A stretch of DNA of 64,000 nucleotides from an uncultured Sphingorhabdus sp. (GTDB taxonomy: Bacteria; Pseudomonadota; Alphaproteobacteria; Sphingomonadales; Sphingomonadaceae), in contig CALMYW010000105.1 in assembly GCA_937873665.1 (NCBI GenBank), positions 1-64,000 of the forward strand, given 5' to 3'. Under the pieces are notes generated by a model. That model was not told the origin of the DNA and did no database searches. It was given only the letters and a program-made list of their open reading frames with translations. A program made the translations under genes and the position numbers. This document shows positions 33,235 to 41,963 of the stretch, one piece after another. Numbering within the stretch: the stretch's first letter is position 1; every line of letters starts with the position of its first letter.

Positions 33235-33666
33235 TCAAGCCCCGCAAAGCTGCTCCGCCAGCGCGTGGCCCATATCAGCCTCGGGGAACACCACCTTGGA
33301 AACGCCCAGCCGGGTCAGGATCAGGCCGTGCTGGCGGGTCGAAGCCTTCGCCCAGATATCCTTGATGCCCAACTCCTGGAGCGCGAGGACGGAGAGCACG
33401 CTGCCCTCCAGGCTCGCGCCGATCGCGACCACGGCATAGTCGACCTCGTTCACGCCCAGCGCGCGCAGCGCCTCTGCCTCGGTTGAATCCGCCTGCACCA
33501 CATGCGGCAGGTCGTCGGCGAGTTTCTGGACAATATCGGCATTGCCATCAATGCCGACCACCTCATGCCCCAGCTCGACCAGACGCAGCGCAACAGCCTC
33601 GCCAAAGCGGCCAAGGCCGATCACCGCGACGCTTTTCTTCTCCGCGTTTTTTGCTTTCCTAGCCAA
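33235..33666 (-). CDS. ktrA: KtrA/TrkA-N potassium gating subunit, lacking the RCK C-domain
   Basis: A 143-residue protein with TTG start at 33666, preceded by GAGGAGG 6 bases away; it overlaps the end of ktrB by 8 bases, so the two are coupled. The Rossmann fold is complete: VAVIGLGRFGEAVALRLVELGHEVVGIDGN, VQADSTEAEALRALGV, VDYAVVAIG, DIWAKASTRQHGLILTRLGVSKVVFPEADMGHALAEQL. The family normally goes on for about 75 more residues as a TrkA-C domain; here it stops after AEQLCGA. No TrkA-C continuation is seen in the other frames before the convergent 817-residue gene. It is either a truncated but working gate or a decaying gene. Confidence 0.85.
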   Translation of the reverse strand: MARKAKNAEKKSVAVIGLGRFGEAVALRLVELGHEVVGIDGNADIVQKLADDLPHVVQADSTEAEALRALGVNEVDYAVVAIGASLEGSVLSVLALQELGIKDIWAKASTRQHGLILTRLGVSKVVFPEADMGHALAEQLCGA

Positions 33667-35059
33667 TGAGAACCTCCTCTTTTGGGTAATGGTAAAATAC
33701 GGGTTTGCCGCGTGACGCAAGCGCCGCGAACAAGGTAATCGGGCCGACCCGCCCGACGAACATCAGGAATATCAGCAGATATTTGCCGGAATCGGTGAAC
33801 TGTGCGGTAACGCCGGTGGAGAGGCCGACGGTAGCGAAGGCCGAAACTGCCTCAAACATCGCATCGCGCGGGGCAATCTGCGGCGAAAGCGCGACGAGCA
33901 GATAGCCGAGCCCGAGCACCAGCACCGTCGCGAGCGCGACAACCGAAATGGCACGCCGCTGATTATGCTCCCCGATGCGGCGACCGAATGCCTCGACATC
34001 GGGCTTGCCGCGGATTTCGGACCAGATGATCAGCAGGATGACGACCACCGTCGCCACCTTGACGCCGCCCGCAGTCCCCGCGCTGCCCCCGCCGATGAAC
34101 ATCAGGATAGAGGTGAGCATCAGCGACTGGTCGGAAAGCTCCCCGATATTGACCGCGTTGAACCCCGCGGTGCGCGCGGTGACCGACTGGAACAGGCCGT
34201 TGAGCACATGCGCGTGCGGCTCCATATTGCCCATCGTCGCGCCATTTTCCCATTCAAGTATTATGAACAGCAGCGCGCCCGCAACCAACAGGAAGGCATA
34301 GCCATAGAGCGTCAACCGCCCGTGCAGCGAAATCCGCTTCCAGCCGCGCTGCGTCCACATGTCGCGATAGACCGGATAGCCGATGCCCCCCGCGACAACC
34401 GCCGCCATGATCGGGGTGAGGAACAGCCAGTCCGATTGGAAGCCCATCAGATTATCGCTCCACAGCGCGAAACCGGCATTGTTGAAGGCAGAAACCGCGT
34501 GGAAGAGCCCGTTCCATGCCGCGTCCGCCAGCGGCTGGCCATGGCCAAGCGCAAGCCAGCCAAACAGCCAGAGCCCGACTATGGCTTCGAAGGTGAAGGT
34601 GAAGGCGACGATGATCTTCAGCAGCGGGCGGACATTGCCCGGGGTGATCCCGCTATTTTCCGCCGCCAGCCCGCGCCTGATGCCAAAGCCCATAGTGCGG
34701 CTGAACAAGGCCACGAGCAGCACCGAGGCGCTCATAATGCCAAGGCCGCCCAATTGGATCAGCACGAGGATCGTCAGCTCACCCTGCCCCGACCAGTGGT
34801 TGGGCACATCGAGCGTCGACAGCCCGGTGACGCACAGCGCCGAGACAGCGGTGAACCAGGCGTCGACAAAAGGCGTCCCCTGCCCGCTTTCAGTCGCCGA
34901 GGGCAATGACAGAGCAAAAGCGCCGAGCAGCGAGACGAGGAAGAAAAGCAACGGCACGATCTGCACCGGCCGCGCGAACAAGAGGTTCACCAACCGGTCG
35001 AGCGTGCCGACGGCGAGCCGTTCTACAAGATGTTCGGGATGATGTGGTTGTTCCGCCAA
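33659..35059 (-). CDS. ktrB: Potassium transporter membrane subunit KtrB/TrkH family
   Basis: A 466-residue protein with four M1-P-M2 repeats. Pore-loop motifs appear as ALCVTGLSTLD, AFNNAGFALW, ARTAGFNAVN and FATVGLSTGVT, each with the key glycine. Membrane spans fill the rest. It brings K+ into the cell when gated by a KtrA-type ring. ktrA starts inside its stop region. The start at 35059 (MAEQPHHPEHLVERLAVG) gives a plausible cytoplasmic N-terminus. Confidence 0.94.
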   Translation of the reverse strand: MAEQPHHPEHLVERLAVGTLDRLVNLLFARPVQIVPLLFFLVSLLGAFALSLPSATESGQGTPFVDAWFTAVSALCVTGLSTLDVPNHWSGQGELTILVLIQLGGLGIMSASVLLVALFSRTMGFGIRRGLAAENSGITPGNVRPLLKIIVAFTFTFEAIVGLWLFGWLALGHGQPLADAAWNGLFHAVSAFNNAGFALWSDNLMGFQSDWLFLTPIMAAVVAGGIGYPVYRDMWTQRGWKRISLHGRLTLYGYAFLLVAGALLFIILEWENGATMGNMEPHAHVLNGLFQSVTARTAGFNAVNIGELSDQSLMLTSILMFIGGGSAGTAGGVKVATVVVILLIIWSEIRGKPDVEAFGRRIGEHNQRRAISVVALATVLVLGLGYLLVALSPQIAPRDAMFEAVSAFATVGLSTGVTAQFTDSGKYLLIFLMFVGRVGPITLFAALASRGKPVFYHYPKEEVLIG

Positions 35060-35151
35060 GACTTTCCCCTCTGCCGCAGGGCCTTAACGGCAATGATTGT
35101 GCTGGGGAAGAAAAATGCCGTGGCGATGCCACAGCCAGTGCACAGAGCATC

Positions 35152-35235
35152 GTCATTCCCGCGAAGGCGGGAATCCATCACCGGCTATTCAAATTTACTC
35201 GTCCGGTGATGGACCCCCGCCTTCGCGGGGGTGAC
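35152..35235. repeat. Inverted-repeat element, family II
   Basis: Two 33-bp arms (GTCATTCCCGCGAAGGCGGG... and its near-complement ...CCCGCCTTCGCGGGGGTGAC) face each other across an 18-base AT-rich loop, so the element can fold into one long hairpin. Arms of this type are common intergenic repeats in Proteobacteria. It lies between the ktrB start and the folE stop. Confidence 0.85.
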
Positions 35236-35277
35236 GAACTTGGGGTGAAGGTAGGGAGAAAAAACTATCCGGCGTCC

Positions 35278-35913
35278 TCAATAACCCATCAGACTCATCA
35301 CTTCCTTGCGGCTCGACTGGTCGTCAAGGAAGCAGCCGAGCAGTTTGGAAGTGACCATATTGACGCCGTGCACCTTCACCCCGCGCCCGGTCATGCAGCC
35401 GTGCTGCGCCTCGATCACCACCGCGACGCCTTCTGGCTTCAGATGCTCCCAGATGCAGTTCGCGACCTCTGCCGTCAGCCTTTCCTGCACCTGCAGGCGG
35501 CGGGCAAAACCGTGGAGGACGCGGGCGAGCTTGGATATGCCGACAACACGGTCGGTCGGCATGTAGGCGATTGAGGCCTTGCCGATGATCGGCGCCATAT
35601 GATGCTCGCAATGCGACTGGAACGGAATGTCCTTGAGCAGCACCAATTCGTGATAGCCGCCTACTTCTTCAAAAGTGCGCGAAAGATGGACAGAGGGGTC
35701 TTCGCCATAGCCGGCGCAATATTCGCGCCAGGCACGACCGACACGGCGCGGTGTATCGATCAGGCCTTCACGGCGCGGATCGTCACCCGTCCAGCGGATC
35801 AGCGTCTTGATCGCTTCAAGCACCTCGTCTGGAACGACAACCTTGCCACTCTCGTCAATCTCGTCATCATAGTGAATGTGCGCGATGGGAAACACCATTT
35901 CGGGTCTGTTCAT
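35278..35913 (-). CDS. folE: GTP cyclohydrolase I
   Basis: A 211-residue enzyme from ATG 35913, with AGGAGG 6 bases upstream. Typical motifs: DDPRREGLIDTPRRVGRAW, PFQSHCEHHMAPIIGKASIAYMPTDRVVGISKLAR (zinc Cys and His), QERLTAEVANCIWEHLKPEGVAVVIEAQHGCMTGRGV (second Cys) and the C-terminal SRKEVMSLM. It opens GTP to 7,8-dihydroneopterin triphosphate, the first step of tetrahydrofolate synthesis and an entry to queuosine. Confidence 0.97.
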   Translation of the reverse strand: MNRPEMVFPIAHIHYDDEIDESGKVVVPDEVLEAIKTLIRWTGDDPRREGLIDTPRRVGRAWREYCAGYGEDPSVHLSRTFEEVGGYHELVLLKDIPFQSHCEHHMAPIIGKASIAYMPTDRVVGISKLARVLHGFARRLQVQERLTAEVANCIWEHLKPEGVAVVIEAQHGCMTGRGVKVHGVNMVTSKLLGCFLDDQSSRKEVMSLMGY

Positions 35914-36006
35914 GCTGGTCCTCCTGCCGATCAACTCGGTCTATGGCCTATCCAGCTACGCTCGCCCGCCTTTCCATTCCATACAGCCAAAGGCCTTTAG
36001 GGTTAA

Positions 36007-36660
36007 TCACCCGATAGCCTGCCCCGTTTTCGCCCAGTCAGCGAGGAAACCTTCTATGCCCTTGTCGGTCAGCACATGTTTGAACAGCCCTTTGATCACC
36101 GAAGGTGGAGCGGTCATCACGTCAGCACCGATCTTTGCCGCCTCAAGCACATGGATGCCATGGCGCACGCTGGCGACGAGGATTTCGGTACCGAAATCAT
36201 AATTGTCGTAGATCAGGCGGATATCGGAAATCAGGTTCATCCCGTCAAAGCCATTGTCGTCATGACGACCGACGAAAGGCGAAATGAAGGTCGCCCCTGC
36301 CTTGGCCGCGAGCAGCGCCTGGTTGGCCGAGAAGCAAAGCGTGACATTGACCATCGTGCCGTCGCTGGTCAGCGCCTTGCAGGTTTTGAGACCGTCGATG
36401 GTCAGCGGCACCTTGATGCAGACATTGTCGGCAATCTTGCGCAGAACCTCCGCCTCTTTCATCATTGTCGCATGATCGAGTGCGACGACTTCTGCCGAGA
36501 CCGGCCCGTCGGTCAACCCGCAAATCTCTTTGGTCACTTCCATGAAATCGCGGCCCGATTTCATGATCAACGAAGGGTTGGTGGTTACACCATCCAGCAG
36601 GCCGGTTGCGGCCAGTTCCTTGATGTCGTCGATTTCGGCGGTGTCGGCGAAGAATTTCAT
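36007..36660 (-). CDS. tal: Transaldolase (small TalC/FSA type)
   Basis: A 217-residue protein, the length of the short transaldolase subfamily. [36 protein letters not shown] is diagnostic, the Schiff-base lysine is in [19 protein letters not shown], and [29 protein letters not shown] and [30 protein letters not shown] follow. It transfers dihydroxyacetone units in the pentose phosphate pathway; fructose-6-phosphate aldolase activity is a known alternative. Confidence 0.93.
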   Translation of the reverse strand: MKFFADTAEIDDIKELAATGLLDGVTTNPSLIMKSGRDFMEVTKEICGLTDGPVSAEVVALDHATMMKEAEVLRKIADNVCIKVPLTIDGLKTCKALTSDGTMVNVTLCFSANQALLAAKAGATFISPFVGRHDDNGFDGMNLISDIRLIYDNYDFGTEILVASVRHGIHVLEAAKIGADVMTAPPSVIKGLFKHVLTDKGIEGFLADWAKTGQAIG

Positions 36661-36745
36661 TGGTGCGCAGCTCTCAATAGATGGGTGGAATCACTTCACC
36701 GCCTATAGGCAAAAGCGCCATCGCTTGGACAGCGCTATATTGCGC

Positions 36746-37426
36746 CTATTTGAGCAAACCGAACACGGCGATCAGCATCGGGTCATTGGTCTTCTGCGGA
36801 TTCGCGCGGATGCCTTCTTCCTCAAGCCCGATCGCCGCCCAGATCGCATCGTCGGCCTTGCGGGTGATATCCTGACCGAGCGCCTGCATATCAAAGCCGG
36901 TGACCGACTGGACCGCGCGGTTGATCACCTGATCGTCGAACAGGCGCAGCCCTTCGGAAATGCCCGGCAGCATGGCGTCGAACAGCGCAATGCCCATCTT
37001 TCCGCGCAGGAACCGAGTGGCGGCTTGCGGCCCGCCGCGCACGATTTCGTCGGCAGCTTCGATGCTGACCATCCGGATCGTATCGGCAATCAACGGGGCG
37101 GCACGCTCGGCACCTTTTTCGGCAGCCCGATTGAGTTGGCGATGCAGCCGGTCGCGGAAGGACTGGCTTTGCAGCACAACCGACAGGATTCCCGTCCCGC
37201 GACTGCCACCCAACCGGTCAGGCAAGGCAATGCGCGCAACCGAGTGATCGTAGAAACCACCGGGTTGCAAAAGCAGTGCGAACGCATTTTGCGATGCCGC
37301 CACCAGCAACCGGCGAATGACTTCGGCAAGGCTGTAGCGCGGACCGGACGCGCAGCCGGCCAGAGCGAGCGTCGCCCCTGCTGCACTCGCAAGCAAAAAC
37401 TGGCGGCGTTCAAACACTATCGACAT
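36746..37426 (-). CDS. DUF4197 family lipoprotein
   Basis: A 226-residue protein. The N-terminus has a twin-Arg-like start and a lipobox (RRQFLLASAAGATLALAGCASG), giving Cys near residue 25. The remainder is all-helical: VIRRLLVAASQNAFALLLQPGGFYDHSVARIALPD, LHRQLNRAAEKGAERAAPLIADTIRMVSIEAADEIVRGGPQAATRFLR and the C-terminal GISEGLRLFDDQVINRAVQSVTGFDMQALGQDITRKADDAIWAAIGLEE. This matches DUF4197, whose function is unknown. It is divergent from priA. Confidence 0.85.
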   Translation of the reverse strand: MSIVFERRQFLLASAAGATLALAGCASGPRYSLAEVIRRLLVAASQNAFALLLQPGGFYDHSVARIALPDRLGGSRGTGILSVVLQSQSFRDRLHRQLNRAAEKGAERAAPLIADTIRMVSIEAADEIVRGGPQAATRFLRGKMGIALFDAMLPGISEGLRLFDDQVINRAVQSVTGFDMQALGQDITRKADDAIWAAIGLEEEGIRANPQKTNDPMLIAVFGLLK

Positions 37427-37539
37427 GAAACGACTCCTCCCAAACCCTATCGCGTTTGAATATCAGAAAAATTCCGTCTCTGCCATGAATGGGACGCCAA
37501 ATACGTGACGCAGCGATGGGCGCACCCTATATCCGCCGG

Positions 37540-39726
37540 ATGAATCGTCCCCGTCCCTCCGGCAAGCGTGTGCGCGTGGTCCTGTTGACGCAAGTCATCG
37601 GGCCGCTCGACTATCGCCTGCCCGACTGGATGGAAGCCGATGTCGGTTCAGCGGTCGTCGTACCTCTGGGGCCGCGCAAGATGGTTGGCGTGATCTGGGA
37701 TGACGGCGTATTCGGCGACGAGGCGGTCGAGGAGCACCGCCTGCGCAACGTGTTGGAGGTTATCGACGTCCCGCCTATCAAGCGCGGTCTGAGAAGGCTC
37801 GTTGATTGGGTCGCCGACTATTATTTGTCTAACCATGCTGCCGTGTTGCGGATGGTGATTTCATCCTCTGCCGCGCTGTCAGCCGGAGGAACTGTCACCG
37901 AATATCGGCCTTCAGGAATTGAGCCCGCCCGGTTGACCCCGCAACGCGCAGCTGCGCTGGATGCTTTGGTGGACGTGCAAGGGCTGGTGCGTGAGCTGGC
38001 CGAACAAGCGGGCGTCAGTGAAGGCGTGATCCGTGGGCTGGTAAAAGTTGGCGCGCTGGAGCCGGTGACAGTCAGCATCGATGCGCCCTTTGCGGCACCG
38101 GATCCGGAGCATCATCGTCCAGAACTATCTGACCTACAGGAAGCTGCTGCCGGGGTGATGCGCGATGCGGTGAAACAAGGCGCGTTCGAGCCGATTGTGC
38201 TCGATGGCGTTACCGGTTCGGGCAAGACCGAAACCTATTTTGAAGCGGTCGCAGAAGCTCTCAAGACTGGCAAACAAGTGCTTGTCTTGCTACCGGAAAT
38301 TGCACTCACGCAGCCCTTTCTTCAACGCTTTGAGGCACGCTTCGGGGTCGAACCTGCAACATGGCATTCGGGGATGAAACAGTCGCAGCGCCGCCGCGTG
38401 TGGCGCGGCGTAGCCGAGGGACGGGTGCAAGTCGTCGCCGGTGCACGCTCGGCACTGTTCCTGCCTTTTGCCAACCCCGGACTGATCGTCGTCGACGAGG
38501 CGCATGAGATCAGTTTCAAACAGGAGGATGGCGTGCGCTATCATGCGCGCGACGTTGCCGTGATGCGTGGCAAGTTTGAAGGCTTCCCGGTCGTGCTGGC
38601 GTCGGCAACCCCAGCGCTTGAGAGCCGCCACATGGTCAGCATCGGCCGCTATAAGGGCCTGGAAATCCCATCACGCTTTGGCGCTGCGAAGATGCCACGG
38701 ATCGAAGCGATCGACCTGACGCAGGATCAGCCAGAGCGCGGCCACTGGATTGCCCCTACATTGCTCAAGGCGCTGGAGGAAAGGCTGGAACGCGGCGAGC
38801 AGAGCCTGCTGTTCCTCAACCGCCGAGGTTATGCGCCACTCACCTTGTGTCGCAATTGCGGACATCGGTTCGAATGCCCCAATTGCACTGCATGGATGGT
38901 CGAGCACCGGCTGGTCCGCCGCCTTGCCTGCCATCATTGCGGCCATGTGATGCCGCCGCCTGACGCCTGCCCCGAATGCAGCGCCGAAGACAGCCTCGTC
39001 CCCTGCGGGCCCGGGGTCGAGCGCATCTGCGACGAGGTGCAGCGCATGTTACCCGAGGCGCGGACCATCGTCGCAACTTCAGACACATTATGGTCGCCGG
39101 AAAAGGCCGCCGAATTTGTTGCACTGGTCGAGAATAAGGCCGTAGACATCATCATCGGCACGCAATTGGTGACCAAGGGCTATCACTTTCCCGAACTGAC
39201 GCTGGTGGGTGTGATCGACGCTGATCTTGGTTTGGAGGGCGGCGATTTGCGCGCCGCCGAGCGCACCTTCCAGCAGATCGCGCAAGCCGCCGGGCGGGCA
39301 GGTCGAGCAGAGAAGCCCGGCGAAGTCTTCATCCAGACTCGCAATCCGTCGCACCCTGTGATCGCGGCACTGGTCGAAGGCGATCGCGATGCCTTTTACG
39401 ACGCCGAAACCGCGCAACGCCGCCGCGCCGGCGCCCCGCCTTTTGGGCGTTTCGCCGCGATCATCATCAGTTCTGAAGATGAACGCGAAGCCATCGAAGC
39501 TGCGCGCGCAATCGGCGGTTCGGCTCCTGAAATTGAGGGGATGCACGTCTATGGCCCCGCTCCTGCTCCGCTCGCCATGCTGCGCGGGCGGCACCGGCAA
39601 CGCCTGCTGGTTCACGCCCAACGCTCGGTCGAGCTGCAGAATATCATGCGCGAGTGGCTCGGTGGCCTACAATTCCCGCGCGGGGTGCGCGTCGGGGTGG
39701 ATGTAGATCCATACAGCTTCCTGTAA
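37540..39726 (+). CDS. priA: Primosomal helicase PriA
   Basis: About 728 residues. ATG 37540 (MNRPRPSGKRVRVVLLTQVIGPLDY) is chosen because family proteins begin close to this segment; in-frame starts at 37489 and 37516 are possible. The N-terminal DNA-binding domain is followed by the helicase core: LDGVTGSGKTETYFEAV (Walker A), LIVVDEAHEISFKQED (DEEH-type box II), SATPALES, and motif V/VI regions. The zinc-binding repeat CRNCGHRFECPNC...CHHCGH...CPEC is complete (eight Cys). It restarts stalled replication forks by loading DnaB. It is divergent from the DUF4197 gene. Confidence 0.96.
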   Translation: MNRPRPSGKRVRVVLLTQVIGPLDYRLPDWMEADVGSAVVVPLGPRKMVGVIWDDGVFGDEAVEEHRLRNVLEVIDVPPIKRGLRRLVDWVADYYLSNHAAVLRMVISSSAALSAGGTVTEYRPSGIEPARLTPQRAAALDALVDVQGLVRELAEQAGVSEGVIRGLVKVGALEPVTVSIDAPFAAPDPEHHRPELSDLQEAAAGVMRDAVKQGAFEPIVLDGVTGSGKTETYFEAVAEALKTGKQVLVLLPEIALTQPFLQRFEARFGVEPATWHSGMKQSQRRRVWRGVAEGRVQVVAGARSALFLPFANPGLIVVDEAHEISFKQEDGVRYHARDVAVMRGKFEGFPVVLASATPALESRHMVSIGRYKGLEIPSRFGAAKMPRIEAIDLTQDQPERGHWIAPTLLKALEERLERGEQSLLFLNRRGYAPLTLCRNCGHRFECPNCTAWMVEHRLVRRLACHHCGHVMPPPDACPECSAEDSLVPCGPGVERICDEVQRMLPEARTIVATSDTLWSPEKAAEFVALVENKAVDIIIGTQLVTKGYHFPELTLVGVIDADLGLEGGDLRAAERTFQQIAQAAGRAGRAEKPGEVFIQTRNPSHPVIAALVEGDRDAFYDAETAQRRRAGAPPFGRFAAIIISSEDEREAIEAARAIGGSAPEIEGMHVYGPAPAPLAMLRGRHRQRLLVHAQRSVELQNIMREWLGGLQFPRGVRVGVDVDPYSFL

Positions 39727-39778
39727 GCCAAAATTTGCTCTACCCTTAGCCGTCTTATTCCTATAACACAGCATATCG

Positions 39779-41890
39779 ATGTTCTTCCGCCGATCCAAAA
39801 CCCCTCCCCCGACCAATATCGACAGCAGACTGGCGGCGTTCGACCGTGCCTATGCCGGGATGTTTCCCGGCGAAGCAAAGCCTTGGGAAAGCACGACACC
39901 TGCAGCATCGCCGTCAATCGAAACTGCGAAGAAATGGTTGCTCGGCAAAACCCGTTGGTGGTGGTTCACCCGTGCCAGCGCTGGCCTGTTGCTGCTGTTC
40001 ATCCTGATTGTTTTCTGGCTGGCGGTCACGGCCCCGCTTTCCAAATCGCTGCAGCCCATCGCGCCGCCGCGCATCACCCTGCTGGCATGGGATGGCACAC
40101 CGATTGCCCGCAACGGTGCAATTGTCGACAAGCCCGTCAAGGTCAAGGAATTGCCGCCGCATGTCGTGCAGGCCTTCCTTTCGATTGAGGACAGGCGTTT
40201 CTATTCGCACTGGGGCGTCGACCCGCGCAGCATCGCCCGCGCGATGTGGAGCAACACCTTCGGCAGCGGCCTCAAACAGGGCGGCAGTACGATAACCCAG
40301 CAGCTTGCGAAATTCACCTTCCTGACACCAGAGCGCAGCCTGACTCGTAAGGCGCGTGAGGCGCTGATCGCATTCTGGCTGGAGGCTTGGCTGACCAAGG
40401 ATGAAATCCTTGAACGCTATCTGTCAAATGCCTATTTCGGAGACAATATTTACGGCCTGCGCGCGGCATCGATGCACTATTTCTATCGCAAGCCCGAAAA
40501 TCTGACGCTGTCGCAGGCGGCGATGCTTGCAGGACTGGTGCAAGCGCCTAACCGCCTTGCCCCGACGCGCAATCCCCAGCGCGCGGCAAAACGCGCGAAG
40601 CTGGTGTTGAACGCGATGGTCGCAACCGGTGCAATCAGCGAGGCCAAGGCCGATGCGACACCGATCGCGCGGATCGATGTGCGCTATAAGGAAACGCTGC
40701 CGACCGGCACCTATTTCGCCGACTGGGCGATGCCACAAGCGCGGCTCGATGCCGAAACTGGCTATTCGGATCAGGTCATTCGCACCACGCTGGATTCGCG
40801 CCTGCAGAATATCGCCCGCAAGGTGATTGCGCGCGCACCTTTGGGTAATGCGCAGGTTGCGCTGGTCGCGATGCGGCCCAATGGCGAAGTCGTGGCGATG
40901 GTGGGCGGCAAAAGCTACAAAGACAGCCCCTTCAACCGGGCGACGCAGGCGAAGCGCCAGCCGGGTTCGACCTTCAAGCTGTTTGTTTATACCGCTGCGC
41001 TGCGCAGCGGGATGACGCCCGAGAGCAAGGTTGATGACAGCCCGATTATCGAAGGTGCCTATCGCCCCAAAAATTACAGCGACCGCTATCGCGGCGAAAT
41101 CACGCTGAAACAGGCTTTTGCACAATCGAGCAACGTCGTCGCCGTGCGCCTTTACAACCAGCTGGGCTATAGCGCGGTGGCGCGTGCGGCAAAGGATTTG
41201 GGGGTACAAAGCCCGTTAACGCGCGACGCCAGCCTGGCGCTTGGCAGTTCAGGCATGACCTTGCTCGAACTGACATCGGCTTATGCCGGCATTGCCGGGA
41301 ATAAATGGCCGGTCGAACCGAGGGCGTTTGTGGCCGAGGATGAAGGCTGGTTCGGCTGGCTGATGTCGGCGCAGCGCAGCTTCAGCAATGCCCAGCACAA
41401 GGCGCTGCTCGAACTGCTTGGCGCGACCGTCAATCAGGGCACCGGACGTGCGGCGCGGCTTTCGATCCCGGCCTATGGCAAGACAGGCACCAGCCAGGAC
41501 TATCGCGATGCGTTGTTCATCGGCTTTGCGGGTGACCTGGTGGTTGGCGTGTGGATCGGCAATGACGACAATACTCCGCTGAGGAACATGACCGGCGGCG
41601 GCCTGCCCGCGCGCATCTGGCGTGACTTCATGGGCCAGGCAGTCAAAGGCGCCGGTGCGCGGCCCAAGCCAAAACCGGCAGTCGAGCCCGATCCAACGGG
41701 ACCGATCGAACCGCTCGACCTGCCGGACATCCCGGAACTGCCGGTCAATATCAATGGCACCGAAGTCCGCGTCGACCCCGGCAAGGGCGTGACTGTCAGC
41801 GGGCAAGTCGAAGGTGTGCCGCTGGATGTCACTATCGGGCGCGATGGGGTGAACGTGCAGGCGCGTGAAGAGCCTGTAAGGAAGCAGTGA
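39779..41890 (+). CDS. Bifunctional penicillin-binding protein 1 (transglycosylase/transpeptidase)
   Basis: A 703-residue class A PBP. After a cytoplasmic start, a membrane anchor lies at about 65-85 (ASAGLLLLFILIVFWLAV). The transglycosylase domain has EDRRFYSHWGVDPRSIARA (catalytic Glu), QGGSTITQQLAK and the later RKAREALIAFWLE. The transpeptidase domain has RQPGSTFKLFVY (Ser-x-x-Lys), SSN in AQSSNVVAVRLY, and KTGTSQDYRDALFIGF. The C-terminus is Pro-rich (KPKPAVEPDPTGPIEPLDLPDIPELP). It polymerises and crosslinks peptidoglycan at the inner membrane. In size and domain order it is nearest to PBP1b/1a-type enzymes; the exact class is left open. Confidence 0.93.
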   Translation: MFFRRSKTPPPTNIDSRLAAFDRAYAGMFPGEAKPWESTTPAASPSIETAKKWLLGKTRWWWFTRASAGLLLLFILIVFWLAVTAPLSKSLQPIAPPRITLLAWDGTPIARNGAIVDKPVKVKELPPHVVQAFLSIEDRRFYSHWGVDPRSIARAMWSNTFGSGLKQGGSTITQQLAKFTFLTPERSLTRKAREALIAFWLEAWLTKDEILERYLSNAYFGDNIYGLRAASMHYFYRKPENLTLSQAAMLAGLVQAPNRLAPTRNPQRAAKRAKLVLNAMVATGAISEAKADATPIARIDVRYKETLPTGTYFADWAMPQARLDAETGYSDQVIRTTLDSRLQNIARKVIARAPLGNAQVALVAMRPNGEVVAMVGGKSYKDSPFNRATQAKRQPGSTFKLFVYTAALRSGMTPESKVDDSPIIEGAYRPKNYSDRYRGEITLKQAFAQSSNVVAVRLYNQLGYSAVARAAKDLGVQSPLTRDASLALGSSGMTLLELTSAYAGIAGNKWPVEPRAFVAEDEGWFGWLMSAQRSFSNAQHKALLELLGATVNQGTGRAARLSIPAYGKTGTSQDYRDALFIGFAGDLVVGVWIGNDDNTPLRNMTGGGLPARIWRDFMGQAVKGAGARPKPKPAVEPDPTGPIEPLDLPDIPELPVNINGTEVRVDPGKGVTVSGQVEGVPLDVTIGRDGVNVQAREEPVRKQ

Positions 41891-41963
41891 GGCTGATAGC
41901 CTTTGCATTGAACCAAGGGCTTAAATGTGTTCGAAGGCTTTGCGGGGCCTGAGGGAGATTCGT

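Noticed and set aside
35152..35235. CRISPR repeat
   Set aside because: There are just two facing arms and a single loop, not direct repeats with regular spacers. The same holds for the other palindromic elements.
39721..39778. Terminator after priA
   Set aside because: No stem with a U-tract is visible; the 50-base gap may just hold the promoter of the PBP gene.
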